DNA from: Turritopsis dohrnii
Lineage: Eukaryota; Cnidaria; Hydrozoa; Anthoathecata; Oceaniidae
DNA: 64,000 nucleotides
NCBI GenBank assembly: GCA_027922465.2
Contig: BQMF02000143.1
Location: 372,001-436,000, forward strand
Reading direction: 5' to 3'
Positions within the stretch are counted from its first letter, which is position 1. The number at the start of each line of letters is the position of its first letter. The notes beneath the pieces were generated by a model. The model did not search any database. It saw nothing but the letters and a program-made list of their open reading frames with translations, and was not told where the DNA came from. Positions 1 to 12,158 of this stretch are shown in pieces. The position numbers were made by a program, and so were the translations under genes.

Positions 1-521
1 TAGAGGGCTATAAATCCCCCCTCCCCCAATATTTATTTCGTGTCTACGGTACTGCTTTGGGACGGCAGATTTGAATTGACTATTGGTATTTTATCATGAA
101 ATTACACAATATCGTAACTCAAATGTAATCTTTGATCATATACTGTGTGGTGGGTCAACTCTTTTCACAAACAATGGCGCCGAATAATAAATACAAGATA
201 CACCAAAGATATAAAAGATAAGAAATAAAATGATTTGATAATAAACAGAATTACGAGAAGTTTCATTATTAAGAATTTTATTTACAATTCCACAATATTT
301 CGCTGCACATCCGTGTAGCACCTTCAGGTATAAAGTTTTACAAACTATACGCCCGTATAAACATTTTAAAATAAAATGATAAAAGAACCGGTACGTAGAT
401 TAATTTCTTATGGATAAAGAACTTTTAACACGCAAGGTGTTCTGCGTTAAGCTTGTGATTATCGGCAGTAATAACTACATGGGACCGTTATGTAAAAGTT
501 CTTTATTTAGCTGTAAATGGC
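1..521. other. No gene recognised
   Basis: AT-rich sequence with only short open frames that have no domain signature. I see nothing assignable before the MITE that starts near 522. Confidence 0.4.
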
Positions 522-698
522 TGCCGCCGCTGCCATCTAGAGGGTAGTCGCAATTTGTGTAGGAGTGTGTTAGCAATGTAAGCATAAAAGAAAAACGTTC
601 AGATAATCCATAGAAATACGGATAATCCCATTGGTAATATAGATTGAATTCACAAATTATGTTAATACGCTTCTACCCTCTAGATCTGCCGCTGGATG
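522..698 (+). mobile_element. MITE family A, copy 1
   Basis: A stretch of about 175 bp that recurs at 24319-24472 (same orientation) and 40687-40850 (opposite orientation). All three share a core with GGAGAGTGTTAGCAAT-like sequence, then AACGTTCAGATAATCCCAT and TTGAATTCA. The ends are imperfect inverted repeats around AGATCYGCCGCTG and YAGAGGGTAG. It has no coding capacity. This looks like a small non-autonomous DNA transposon; no target duplication could be fixed. Confidence 0.6.
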
Positions 699-903
699 GT
701 GTCTTTGTATTTCCCGCAATCAAGACCTACTCATTAAAACAGATAGACAGTTTTAAGGCTCGCGTGGAACCCTCTGTAAGTTGAATACTCAATTGAATGG
801 AATGCAAGTTCAATAAAACAGCCCGAATGCGTACAAGTTGCATGTCAGTTCTCTACCCCGCGTTCGAGCTAAGTTGCCTATATAAGTTTCGTTTTGATGT
901 GTT

Positions 904-1922
904 AAAGCTGAAATACATTATCATTTTAATGGATCAGTTTAAATTGTTTGAAATAAAAGAAAACGTGATACATACAGTGTGTCCCAGAGAAGTTCGATCT
1001 GAGATTTTGACAAGTTATAACTTTTCACACATATATCATATTTTAGAGATTTTTGCATCATTCGATAGCATTTCTTTCAACGATTTTAAAAACCTTAAAT
1101 AATTTAGTCCAACACCTTTGTAGTAAAAAGGATTTCTTTAAACTGTCACGATCATTAACTCCTTAATGGTTAATAAAAGTAAGTTTTCACGTGCGATTAT
1201 TCTTTTGTAATAAACAAAACATGTCGTGGTGTTATTGAACACACTAAAACTATAATCTTATCACAAAGTTAAAAATTGTGAGACGGGGGCTTCTACAAAA
1301 TTTTTTGACATCATATGAGCAATCTTTAGCAATCTTTAGTTACAAAAACTTTTCTCCACTGAGATTCAGAGTCTATCAGAGTTCAGAAGTAAAATTGTTG
1401 ACGCAGCAAATAACCTTAGACAAAATCAAAATTTTATTTGCCACTCTTTATGACAACTAAAGCAAATCGCTGTGTCCAGAGAAACGGGGGACATGTTGAG
1501 ACAGCTTAAAGTTTTGTTTTTAATGACTCTTGTGTTTTACAGCCACTTGACTTTGATATTGTTTTTGATAATGACCTTTGGTAGCTGTTATTGAAAGATG
1601 TGTTAATTAACCATTAAGAAGATAATTGGATTTTTTCATGGTAAAATCCTTAATTGTTTCCAAACTAAAAGGTTTTGGAGAACAAAATGTATATTTTTAA
1701 AATCTATGAATAAAATCCTATCGAATGGTGCAAAAAATTGCTGAAATCTGATATATGTGTGAAAAGTTGTGAGCTGTTAAAATCTCAAACCGAAATTCTC
1801 GGGGACACACTGTATAGCGAATTAAATGGAAATATAGTCCCCGTGGGCAAAACTGTCATAAATAGAACAATTTAAAACAATTTAAACCTGATCCATTAGA
1901 ATGATAATGTATTTCAGCCTTT
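904..1922. mobile_element. Long-inverted-repeat (foldback) element, about 1.0 kb
   Basis: The left arm begins GCTGAAATACATTATCATT near 907. Its reverse complement AATGATAATGTATTTCAGC ends near 1919. The arms stay recognisably inverted for roughly 220-290 bp, diverged by substitutions and small indels, around a unique centre. The 101-residue open frame at 797-1102 runs through the left arm and shows no domain, so I do not treat it as a gene. Non-autonomous foldback or long-TIR MITE; superfamily not determined. Confidence 0.7.
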
Positions 1923-2580
1923 ACCTGATATAAGTGGCTCAATTGAAAATTGCTGTGGAATGATTTCAAATATAGTTGTATAGTTGTAAACACAGAAACA
2001 AGGTCTGTATGAACAACTTAATCTGAAGGCGACGTATAAACATGAATTCGCGAAGGTGTATAAATCAATAAGCAACTTTATGCACACGTGAACAAAAATA
2101 ATTTTTTCACTTCTGTTAACAAACATCTTACCTTTTTAATACCATCTGTTTAACTCTACATTATTATATTCTACATCTGCATAAGTATCAACGAATTTTG
2201 CATAACATTATGTTTAAATGACGTATTCGAACCCGGTTGCAAACCCAGTCTAGTTTCTATGCTGAATATTATTTTTGATTTCGCACAAGAGAAAATGTAA
2301 TATACTGATATATTGAGAGATAACTATTGTTAAATTATGGTTAACTATGGTTTCTATGGTTGAAAGAGGATAAAACCGAGCTTTGAAAGAAAAGTTATGC
2401 AATATTTCGACGTTTAAATGGCTCCGAGAAAGTTTTCTTAAGGCCCTGATACACTTATGAATTTTCTTTCGAAAGATTTGCAAGTTTTCTTTCAGATTTG
2501 CTAAAGAAAAATTTCGCAATGTGTCTTGTGTTTTTAAAAAAAATTTTAAAAGAATGTCTTAAAGTTTGTCTTGTTTTCTT

Positions 2581-4000
2581 TTAAAAGATAACAAAACGGT
2601 TCTTTTTTTTGCCAGAAATTTTTTCTTTTCGCGAGACATCAAAGAATTCCAACAGAATTTGTTGCACGTTTTCTGCGAAATGAATGAACTTTGAAGAAAC
2701 AGGAACTCTGTAGGGAAAACACAATACACAATAGGAAGAAAGATAATTTTGAGAATACACGAAAAGAAAAAAGTTAGTTTTGTGAGAAACGTGGAGAAAC
2801 ATGTTTACCAACACTTTCCAATCTTCTTCACTTTGAGGAAGTTTCATATAATTCGGTGCCAACTTTTCAAAAATAGCTTTGCAAACAGGCTCTATGACTT
2901 GTGCTACTGTTCAGCGATGAATGCGGTGTCACAGTAAATTTTAACTCCCCTAAATAATGACTCCCCAGTCCTGATAAACTAGTTTATAGTGACTCCCCCA
3001 TCAAAATAAACTAGTTAATTATAACTTCCCAGTTAATATAAACTAGTAAAGTATGACTCCCTAGAGTTAACATTTCCTAGGAAATCCTGACTCCCCTAGT
3101 TTAAAATGACTCCCCTGGTTTAAACTGACTCTCCTCTAAATCTTGCTTAAAAACTTTTAAAATTCATATGGCCATTCCTTGAACATCGAGACTTTGAAAA
3201 ATTTAATTTTTTTCTACTCATCCCTTCACCAAATACCTTATTCTCAACTTCAGTTTAGCTAGAATCTGAGACTGTCTGTGTGTCTGCCAGTCTGTGTGTT
3301 TGTCCGAAAAACTTTGGGGCAGCCTGAAAAATTGTCGGATTTGGCTAAAATTTTGCACACTTGTTCCTTGGGTGAATATCTGGGGGTGCTTTTTCATTTT
3401 TTAAGAATTTTGATTTTTTTGCGCCAAAACGAGGCTAAAACTTTGGGGAAGCCTGGAGACTTCAAAAATGGTCGGATTTGACTGAACTTTGGTAGATTTA
3501 AACAACTACAATTGGGCCTTCCAGTTATAAAAACTGACGTTGAGCCCAGTGCGGTTAGCACTTTCGACTATATCATATAGGATAATGTATACAGACTTCT
3601 TTTGATGGGTGGGGGTCATGATTAACTAGTTTATTTTGACTCCCTGACATTTTTTAATCCGAAATAATGGGGAGTCATTATTTACTAAAGGAGTCATTAT
3701 TTCCTAGGAAATTTCTACTCTAGGGGAGTCATTATTTCCTAGTTTATTTTAACTGGGGGAGTCATTTTTCCCATGGAGTTAAAATAATCCGCTACAGCGG
3801 TACTGATATTGAAGACTTTCAAATGATTCACCAGTTGCTAAGTATCTTAAAGTAACGGCAAGCTTTTCTTCGGCAGAAATGGGCAAACGAAATCGTATGT
3901 GTTATTTGGATATGAGAGGTTTGAATTTTTCAAGGAGCTCCTACAGAAAGAGCCAGTAAATATGCTGAAAATATGTCCAAAGTGAATCGAGTTAAGCAAT
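2581..4000 (-). pseudogene. Harbinger transposase fragment (interrupted)
   Basis: On the minus strand, about 3990-3800 reads through a stretch containing [19 protein letters not shown] and then LQYQYR. After the nested element, 2923-2800 reads STVAQVI-like then EKLAPNYMKLPQSEEDWKVL. Both match the conserved order of HARBI1-like transposases: the 'EE-LA-TLR-LATG-S' helix, the 'STV' helix, then 'YMKLPxxEExW'. The following conserved 'FPNCxGAxDGKH' region is replaced by low-complexity frame-broken sequence. Stops and the insertion make this a pseudogene. The family match comes from motif memory, not a search. Confidence 0.7.
2928..3796. mobile_element. GACTCCCC-rich MITE nested in the Harbinger transposase
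   Basis: An 869-bp insertion bounded by a GCGGT duplication (2923-2927 and 3797-3801). Its ends are imperfect inverted repeats around TTTTAACTCC. The subterminal regions hold many copies of TGACTCCCC and AACTAGTTTA in inverted orientation left versus right. The middle contains repeated GTCTGTGTGT and CTTTGGGGCAGCCTG / CTTTGGGGAAGCCTG units. No coding potential. Confidence 0.65.
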
Positions 4001-4203
4001 GAATTTAGTGATTTTAGTTCTACATAATGTGTAAGTTTCGGTGCTCATCCGCAGATAACATCGGAATTCCTCTTTATCTGTCAGCCGAAGTTCCATGTAA
4101 ATATATTTCTTTCCTTTAACTAATCTCGCATCCTACACGTCCTTCTTCTTACTTTTTTTCATCAAACGCCTTTTTCGAAAATTTCATAAGTGTATCAGGG
4201 CCT

Positions 4204-5680
4204 CTAAATCGCTTTGTGTGATATATACTTTACGCGAAAGTCAAAACAAAAATTGTTTTTTAAAAGTTTGGTAAAATGACAAATCCATTTTACTGCGATT
4301 CGCTTAGTATTCTGTATGGAACTGTTTCCATTCTTATGTAAGTGAAAGAAAAGATTACGAAAAAAACAATCTTTAATTTCGTCCGTCTGTGACTAAAATT
4401 ATGGACTTGCAGGAACTACGTGGTGAAATTTTATAATGTCATTTGAGAGTTTCAGAGGTTCTGCGCGAACTTTGTGAAAATCGGACTGCTTGGAATGGAC
4501 ATCGTTGCTCTTTACTGTACGCTATACAAAAATTTTTTTTTAAAAAAAATCATACTTACAATGTGAGTTCCTCTTGTTCGTTCCATACATTAATGAGTCT
4601 TATATATTAACACATTGTAGTATTCAATCAAAACATCTTCAACACTTTGTTGCCAATGCTTTCATACAAAACAAACACAAATACATAGAAACATAGCGAT
4701 AACCTACTTATTGATGTTTCTCTCTTGATAATCGATACTTTATGAAATTTTGAGCTTCAAATTATATTTTTAACCGAGCACTTAGATAATTGATAGATTA
4801 GTGTTAAAGATTTGAAACAAAGATGAAGAAGTAATATTGTTGATATCTTTGATATACCGATTAAAAGCTCTAACAGCTTAAAAGAGAGGGCCGTTTATAA
4901 GTGGAAATACGGTACTAATATCGCAGGTAAAAGATGTTTCACGGTTTCAATCAAAACTGGAGAGGAATAGAAAAGAAAAAGAAAACTAAGTTATCCTAAA
5001 TTAGTGCACATCCATCTCAATGAGAGGGCTGCTTAAATAAAAGTGTCCCTAATATATTTTGCGCACCTACTATGAAAATAATTTGATGTACCCTAATTTA
5101 ATCTAAAAGGTAACGACCTAAACCGAGTTTCAATGGGCCTTATTGCCGAATTTTGTTAAACTAAAGTGATTATTTTCTGAAAAATTGAGAATCTTTAATT
5201 TCTATTCCTAATTCTCACTTAATCAACACATCACATACTAGGTAAAAAGTCGGTTAAAGAAAATATCATTTCTTTCATTTACAACAAAGACGAAATATAT
5301 ATATATATATATTTATATATATAAAAAAAAAAATTAGGTCACCAAGATATCAGACAAAGTTTCATTTCTCAAAGCCATTTTCCATCAACACAAAAGATAA
5401 ACATTTGGTTACATAATGGCTGTGCCAATGAAACTTGGTTGCTAACAGCTGATTAAAGAAATAGAATTAGCTACAGAATTAAATATAGTTTTCTAACAGC
5501 AAGATAATCATTGAACAGACCAAATAGCTATTATTACTATCGAGATCTTACATCAAGCGCTCAGCTGAACACAATGTTGTATATTGTCTTTGAAAAATAC
5601 AAGATTATTCGGCTAAATCTGTGACAGCAACCAATTGATCAATTTGACTGCATGTCGCCATAGATGAAAACGCAAACACT
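4204..5680. other. Intergenic, no gene recognised
   Basis: No ORF with domain signature. It contains an (AT)n tract with adjoining poly-A at about 5298-5334. This stretch lies just downstream of the minus-strand SLC46-like gene and should contain its 3' UTR and polyadenylation site, which I could not place. Confidence 0.4.
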
Positions 5681-8600
5681 TCACATGACTTGCACATAAC
5701 CATTCTCGTTAGCGTTGATATTTTTCCATCCTCTACTCGTCTCTAAATTGCTTTCTTTTCTCCATCGAAACCAAAAGAATCTGCGAACAAAACAAGTGGG
5801 ATATGTTGTAATTAAATTGTTTTAGATTCTTTTTCTTTGGAAAACTGGAATAAGACATAAAGTTTTATATTACAACGACAGACACTTACAATGATAAAAG
5901 CATTGGGACTACCAACAGACCAGCAGGCAAAAAGAAGAACAGGTGGGCTTTTCCAATGTAATTCAGTTTCTCGTAAGTCGCATTAAAAACAAAACTGCTT
6001 GCAAATATGAAGAGGATTTCTATTGCTGATATGATTGAGAACATTGAACCTGAAAGAGAAGTAATGATAATCGGAAAATAATCTTCTTAATTGGTCTAAA
6101 AGAAACACGTTCATCGGTTTCTGTAATAAACAGAACTAATTAAACCTAAATGCGTGGGTGCCTAATGCGAATTGAAACACTTCTGCCTTGTGAACTAAAA
6201 CAAGTTCAAACTGACGTCACAGGCGCTAATTTTTCTTCTGGTCTGTTTTTTTTTTCGAAGAAAATCAAGTCATGGATGAGAAAGACCTAAAACCTTTCAG
6301 TCTTGTTTTCACAAATATGTGTGAAATTAAGCAACCATCAAACATCTATAGGTTTTACCAATAAAAGTGTTGGTTTTAAAAATTTATCCAAACCCTGCAT
6401 CGGCAATTTTGAACAAGCAACGAAATAAAAGACAACTATATTTTTCTCAGTCATTTCTAAAATTTTTGCTTCGCATTTTGTTGCGACGCAGTTAACAAAA
6501 CAAAAGAAACTAATGTTTGATGATGGAAAGTCATACAGCGCAAAACACTTTTTTTACGTGGTAGTAATCCATAGCTTTTCCATTAATACTTCTTTAAGAC
6601 CATAAGTACGCGACCCTTTTTTTTATCAGAACAATGGATTTGAAAACAGAAGTCTTTGACCTAAAAGCATATTAGGTTTAGGAATATTCGATTTTAACAA
6701 GACATTTCTATATAAAATGTAAAGGAGTCAAGAGAAAAAAAATGTTCAACTTAACAAAAACAAACTATGATAGTAATCAATAGCTTTTCAATAGTACTCC
6801 TTTTAGATAATGGAGTTTACCTTGTTCTGTCGATAATACCACGGTGGATAGAGTAGCACGATAAATTGGTGTGTAAAGAGCACCGAAAGCTCTCATCGCC
6901 ATTGCTTTTGAAGAATGATAAAAAAAGAATAATAATCAAATCAAATTCAGTTGACATCTTCGATAATTTGAAGTTTTTTGTTAATTCCTTAACATAATAA
7001 CGTCTACCAGTTTCAATTCACAGAAACTGGAAGTCTCGAACATTTTCTCGGTCCTCTAAGAGATCGCATAAGTTATGCCTTACAAAAACACTGGGGATAT
7101 TAGTTTCAACGTATTTATTCTGATAAGTATTGTGAATATTAAGTAAATTGCTATGAAACTCTATCCTTAAATATATCAAGGTAATAGAAACAATAGTTAC
7201 CTCCGTATACCATGGGCTTTGTTTTAGAAAAAGCATATATCACAAAGGAAGCAATGACAAAACCAGGTGAGATAGTTGCCACTAGAAACCGTGGCAATAC
7301 TTTCAAGAATACTTTCATACCAATAAGAGTACCGAAAGCCATGACAAGTGTGTGGGTGCCGTAAAAGTTACCCATTTCTAGCGGTGGCCAGCAGAATGGC
7401 CGATTCATGAAATATAGCGTTGATGCACTGCTTGCACCAGCTACGAAGCATTGACACAGCACAATGATCAATATTGCAAGGTACATTGCCCATCTTTGTG
7501 GTCGTTGCCTGGTTAGAAATTTCCAAAGTATTTTAGGTTGCTGATAAATCTTGCTTTTACCATTTGAATGGGATGATTTCTCTTGTGGACTGGCTTTGTA
7601 GTACAATGACTCTTTTAACACAAATGCTATATAACCACAAGCGGCAACATAAAGTGATACTGCAATTATCTGTGGTATTACGAATCCATATTTTCGTATT
7701 AATGGCCCACTGACAAAACTGCTGATACACAGACTGATAAAGTTTGCCGATTCTAATATAGCTATGAATATAGACGTAGAACTTGAATTAAGAATATGAA
7801 AAATAAAGAAATGAAAAATTAGACCTCTATCTATCACTCGAAGGCTTAAGTAATGTCATTAACGCTAATACCCAGTCAACAAAGCTCGCCAAAATGTAAC
7901 TGCGATAAAGAGCATTTTTATTGAAATAGTGCGTATATTTCCATCAAAATGCACTCCTTCGCAGTGAAGATTCAAAAGTTGTGTTCACTAGGTAATAACA
8001 AAGTATTACCCATTCTGATTGGTAGCTTTGCTTCGTCAGTTACATCAGCAATGTAAGCATAAGAAACCATGAAGATACCAGCAAAACCACCTCCAAAACC
8101 GTTGACAAATGCACCAATATAGAAGATATACAGCGGTAGATTGTATATCATTGCCAGTAGCATAACAGCGGCTTCAAACAGATTAGAGATAATTGTAATG
8201 GCCATAATGCTGCGGCGCCCAATTCTGTCAGATACTCCTCCAAGAAACAAGCAGGAAACTATTGACGAAATTGTCCAGCAAAGCGTGATTGCTATGTTGA
8301 ATTGAGCAGCCAGACCTTGCACCTATTTAAGAAAATACCATTATTTCAAACCAACCACACTCTTTTTTCAATTTCAAAAATATTCCATTTACGTTTCTTT
8401 GAAACCGTGTCTGTCATCATAATATGAACACCAGATGTGTGTATTATGCATCTGGATATAAAAGGTCATATACTCCGAATAAGTGTTTCCAACCATAAAT
8501 TTGAAAACCCTTTCAAACCATATTTTCCCAAACACAAACTAAAAACACACCTCGTCCTGAAGTCTCTTTTGTGTGCTGTTTATATGACCTGATCTACACG

Positions 8601-8757
8601 ACGATGATTTTTTGTCAAATTCGTAGACAAAACCTTTTTCTTGACTGAACATTTTATAGATATACTGTTCGATAGTTGGCATCTGTAACATACCCGCGAA
8701 AATAAAGCATAACAGTAAAGGTTCTGGCGTATATCGTATAGAAAACCCAGATGCCAT
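5681..8757 (-). CDS. SLC46-like major facilitator transporter, six exons, 495 aa
   Basis: Predicted multi-pass plasma- or lysosomal-membrane transporter of the major facilitator superfamily, closest by motif to SLC46 (proton-coupled folate transporter group). Exons on the minus strand: 8757-8551, 8322-8010, 7824-7201, 6904-6821, 6049-5890, 5780-5681. All introns are GT-AG and the phases join into one frame ending in TGA. The length of 495 aa fits the family. TM1 lies near residues 10-30 (EPLLLCFIFAGMLQMPTIEQ). A polar N-glycosylation-type loop (HINST) precedes the first junction. The MFS motif-A loop GGVSDRIGRRS lies near residues 98-108, and YAYIADVT follows TM5. The SLC46-like STEQG turn spans the exon 4/5 junction. 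The start is the first Met of exon 1. Minus-strand TTTTAG at 8790-8791 just upstream could be a 5' UTR acceptor, cis or spliced-leader. Substrate unknown. Confidence 0.85.
6562..6809. repeat. Dispersed repeat B, copy 1 (in SLC46 intron 4)
   Basis: Positions about 6640-6780 (GGTTTAGGAATATTCGAT, ACAAGACATTTCTA, GAAAAAAAATGTTCAACTTA) recur at about 9787-9935 in the same orientation. Within this block the sequence TAGTAATCMATAGCTTTTC also occurs twice (about 6562 and 6771), so it sits between 40-bp direct repeats. No coding potential; family unknown. Confidence 0.5.
7870..7991 (+). mobile_element. Palindromic MITE family C, copy 1
   Basis: About 120 bp with the pattern CCAGT..., TTATTGAAATAGTG, TTTCYATAGAAAT-like centre, CTTCGCAGTGA, ending TTCACTAGG. 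The same pattern occurs at about 11244-11346, 13328-13452, 15246-15363, 15548-15660 (reverse) and 24482-24552. The unit is self-complementary in part. It makes up most of the short intron 2 of the SLC46-like gene. Confidence 0.55.
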
Positions 8758-9258
8758 GATTATGCGCAGTGGAACAATATAGCAGCAATCTAAAACGATC
8801 AGATATAATGATTGGTAATGATTGATAAGCTTTTTAATGAATTAAGGCAGAACGTTTTTAGTAACGGAAAAGTATCATGAATTTTATAATAAAGGTAGTG
8901 GTTCATTAATGTATTTTCAGAAGACCCTTAATTGTTCAGTTTTCTTGCAGCTTTATTAACGAAAGTAAAACTAAGTGCAATATTTACACATTCACGTTGT
9001 TTGCTCAACAAATATTTTAACAAATGAGAGATACAATTTGGCATTTCCAAACGTTTTGATGATTTTCAAAGTAACGCTTATATCATTGTGTTTTAATACC
9101 ATGTGGTAGTGACGAGACAGGTTTATGTGAATTGTGAATTATCTGTGTGGACTGGTCATGTGATTGATGCGTCGGTGTATAGGAAGTTTATATGGTTCAA
9201 TGATTGGAACAGTTCTTCGTAAAGTAAATTTCTATCTATAAAATACTATAAGACCATA

Positions 9259-9754
9259 CCGTCTATGTGTCTAATTACGGACAGCCTCCGTAATTACGGA
9301 CACAAAATATAAACAAACATTCTTGTCACGAAAATAAACATGCATTCTTGCCAAGTTCACCACGTATAACTGAATAAAATGTTTTATGAAACAGAGCAAT
9401 CCAATAGAGAGCAATTAGCAGCAACACTTGAAGAATAATGGACCGTGAAAATTTTTATATTTTAATACTCAGTAAAAAGTGTTGTACACACGGAGCTCAT
9501 AAAAATACGCATGATTCTCAAGAGAGCGCAGTCTATTTTAAACCTTTAAAGTTTAGAAAAATAAATTCTAAATGGCATATTGGTAATTTCCTCTAGTGTT
9601 CAAAGAAATTTAATTATCTCTCTCTGAAGTTTGTTTTATTACAGTTTGGTTGACAGTACGGGATGTGCCGTGTTTTTAATTTACAGACGGTTGGAATTAT
9701 GTTTTTTCGATGTCCGTAATTACGAAGGCTGTCCGTAATTAGACACATAGACGG
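9259..9754. mobile_element. MITE with TA target duplication (Tc1/mariner-like)
   Basis: A 496-bp element with inverted ends: CCGTCTATGTGTCTAATTAC at 9259 and its complement ending at 9754. It is flanked by TA (9257-9258 and 9755-9756). Both ends carry two further copies of GTCCGTAATTACG. The interior is AT-rich without ORF. The TA duplication suggests mobilisation by a Tc1/mariner-type transposase. Confidence 0.75.
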
Positions 9755-9786
9755 TATGCAGCCTTTTCTGTCTTTTTACAAAAATA

Positions 9787-9935
9787 ACGGATATAAAAAC
9801 AGTCTTTGTCTCTGACCTAAAAGTTAAGAAGATGGCAAAAGCATTTTAAGTTTAGGAATATTCGATCTAAACAAGACATTTCTACATAAAATTTAAAGGA
9901 GTCACGAGAAAAAAAATGTTCAACTTAACATAAAC
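9787..9935. repeat. Dispersed repeat B, copy 2
   Basis: Same family as 6562-6809. It shares GGAATATTCGAT, ACAAGACATTTCTA, GGAGTCACGAG and GAAAAAAAATGTTCAACTTA in order, with small indels. It lies directly beside the TA-flanked MITE. Confidence 0.5.
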
Positions 9936-10753
9936 AAGACTATCGTAGGTAAATGAATAGATATTTAAAGTGCCATCGTTAAAATAACGGACTTGTACAT
10001 ATTTTGACATGAAATAAAAACTTACCTTATCCTTACGATACGTTTTTTAGTTTATCATTCTTTCTGTTGTTTCCATGTGTTGAAGAAGTTTTACCTACGA
10101 CATGCCTTCAATCGATGAATTGTTGATCACATTGTGAACTCGTTATCGCCAAATTATATAAATATAACTGGACCGTTACTACTGAATATGTAGCGCTATG
10201 AAATACTGCACGTGTTTAGAAAACTACTGGGGCGCATTTAAATGTTTTAAAATCACAATCGCTTCTATTCATCAGAGACTATCGATTGTGCCATTTGAAA
10301 CTGTAATACCAATTTGAATGATGTTTTGTTTAGATGAGGTTTCCTGATAGTTATCCTGCCCGTTGCCAGTGGTACACTTGAATAAACATGATGATACAGA
10401 CGGGTGTTGAGCATCAAAAAGGAAAAAGACTGATACTCAAAAGGGTTTATTCTATGGGCCCAAAAGAGTATGAAAACCAAGTTGAATGCATTCATTATCA
10501 AAATCACTTCATCTGTGTTTGTTCAACGGTCACACGAGAATTTTATAATGATGTTCTGTAAAACAAGCTTCTAGAGAATAAATTTTTACAAAATTCATTC
10601 AATTTTTTTCTCATTTTTCGTTTATTTCTCTTCAATATGTTATATTTTAAAATCATTTAACCAAATTCATAAATTTGATGACTGAGTTACACGAAACAAT
10701 TTAATTACTTCTCAGACTTATTCTGTTTCAATTCATTTTTTTTTCACAACTTA

Positions 10754-11142
10754 GGACAGCTTTATACAGCCGCATAATCGCCGCGTCGAATTAAACTCTT
10801 TAATCAAGTGCGACATAATGAATTAAGTTCAGCAGAGTTTGTCGAATAAAACGGCAATCTTCGACATAACTTCGGCATCACTTTATACAGCCGCATAATC
10901 GTCGAATTTAATAACAGCTTGAGTGAACTTCGTGAAAAAAAGTGCATGAACGTAGTGGACAGCGTGTAAGAAACACACGATGATAAATTTATTCGACATT
11001 TATGCGGCTGTCTAAAGTCATGTCGAATTTGATATGCGGCAACAAAACCTGTATAAATTGACTGTCGCATTTTTGTCGAATTTTACCCGAATTAAAGTAA
11101 TTTAATTCGACACGGCGATTATGCGGCTGTATAAAGCTGTCC
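10754..11142. mobile_element. MITE with TTA target duplication (PIF/Harbinger-like)
   Basis: A 389-bp element. Its ends GGACAGCTTTATACAGCCGC and the exact inverse are flanked by TTA on both sides (10751-10753, 11143-11145). Internal copies of CAGCCGCATAATCG and of GTCGAATT occur in both orientations. TTA duplication is the hallmark of PIF/Harbinger. No transposase is encoded. Confidence 0.8.
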
Positions 11143-11243
11143 TTATATACAAAAATATAGGAAAGTGTTCTATTTACTCTTTTCCTGGAACTTTGAAACT
11201 CAAACAGGTGTATAAGATTAATAAGATCAATTATACACCCATT

Positions 11244-11346
11244 GGTCACTCAGTGTAAAAAGTCATTGCGAAGAAGATTTGTGTATACTTCTATAGAAAT
11301 GCATTCCATCGTAGTGATCTTCAACAAATTTATCTAACTAGCGCTA
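11244..11346 (+). mobile_element. Palindromic MITE family C, copy 2
   Basis: About 100 bp: TCATTGCGAAGAAG, TTCTATAGAAATGCATTCC, CGTAGTGATCTTCAACAAAT. It matches the other family C copies but lacks the central TATTGAAATAG segment. Confidence 0.5.
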
Positions 11347-12158
11347 TGGCTTTATTTTCATTGTACTTGCCATCAATTCGATAATATATTGGTGAGTAGT
11401 AAAACTCCTTAAATTTAAGGCAGCGTTGTTGTATAGGGTAACATGAGTAAGATGAGTCGGTGGGGTAAGTGTCTCATATTACCGTAAGTGTGGAAAAATA
11501 ACTGCACTGAATTTGCTCAAATTTGGACATTTTTTACCTGGATTCAATTACATTGACACAGAGTAATTTTGCAGAATCGACTATATATACTTCTTATCTA
11601 ATGAGATGTTTTCGTAAAACTTTCGTGGTCCTAGCATTGTATTAAGAGATTTCCAAACACAAAGATAGCACGACATCATTCTGCTAGATAGACACGTAGA
11701 GTGTAAACTCCTAAGAACTTCATAAGAACTTCAGTTCGAAAACAAAAATAGAACGCCAAGACCGGAAAGCTGCTAAGGCAGTACTGAGACCTAGACTTGC
11801 ATTGTCATCAAAAGGCACTTTTATACGCTAGCCCTTAAAATAAAGTTGATATTTTCACAACAAAGCGATAAAAGAGTCAGTACTAGACATTTTTGCAAAC
11901 AAGCTACACCATGGATTAAGAAAAATTGCTGTTAAAGATCGATGTTAAGTTTGGATCGACGTAAAGAGGGGACATTATGCTACTACTTACTTACTTTACT
12001 CTAAGTAAAATCCCTCATTAAAACACGACAGTTAAAAAAAACTTAGGTTTACATAATAGAAAACTAAGTAATATCTCTCTCGTATCATAAAATGGTTGAA
12101 AGACTCTATTAAGCAACTAAGTTATTTAACTTTAAAAGAGTTTTAAATATTCGTTAAT
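11347..12158. other. Intergenic region 3' of ABCG gene 1
   Basis: No gene or repeat recognised. It lies downstream of the stop codon of the minus-strand ABCG gene and should hold its 3' UTR. Confidence 0.4.

Larger units (their letters stand above)
2441..4203 (-). mobile_element. Decayed PIF/Harbinger-type DNA transposon
   Basis: The termini are inverted repeats: AGGCCCTGATACACTTATGA at 2441 and its complement ending at 4203 (TGTATCAGGGCCT). The flanking triplets are TTA on the left and CTA on the right, near the TWA target preference of PIF/Harbinger elements. The interior encodes, on the minus strand, pieces of a Harbinger (DDE_Tnp_4 / HARBI1-like) transposase N-terminus. An unrelated 869-bp element is inserted in that ORF. 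The rest of the transposase, including the catalytic part, is missing, so the copy cannot be autonomous. Confidence 0.75.
8758..10100 (-). promoter_or_regulatory. Upstream region of the SLC46-like gene, possible non-coding 5' exon
   Basis: On the minus strand a good donor (ATAAG|GTAAGTTTTT, exon edge 10026) lies upstream and an acceptor (TTTTAG|ATTGC, exon edge 8789) lies just before the ATG at 8757. These could join as an untranslated first exon. Alternatively the acceptor could receive a trans-spliced leader. No TATA box or CpG cluster was recognised. A MITE sits between the two sites. Confidence 0.25.

Noticed and set aside
797..1102. 101-aa plus-strand ORF
   Set aside because: It runs through one arm of a long inverted repeat and has no recognisable domain.
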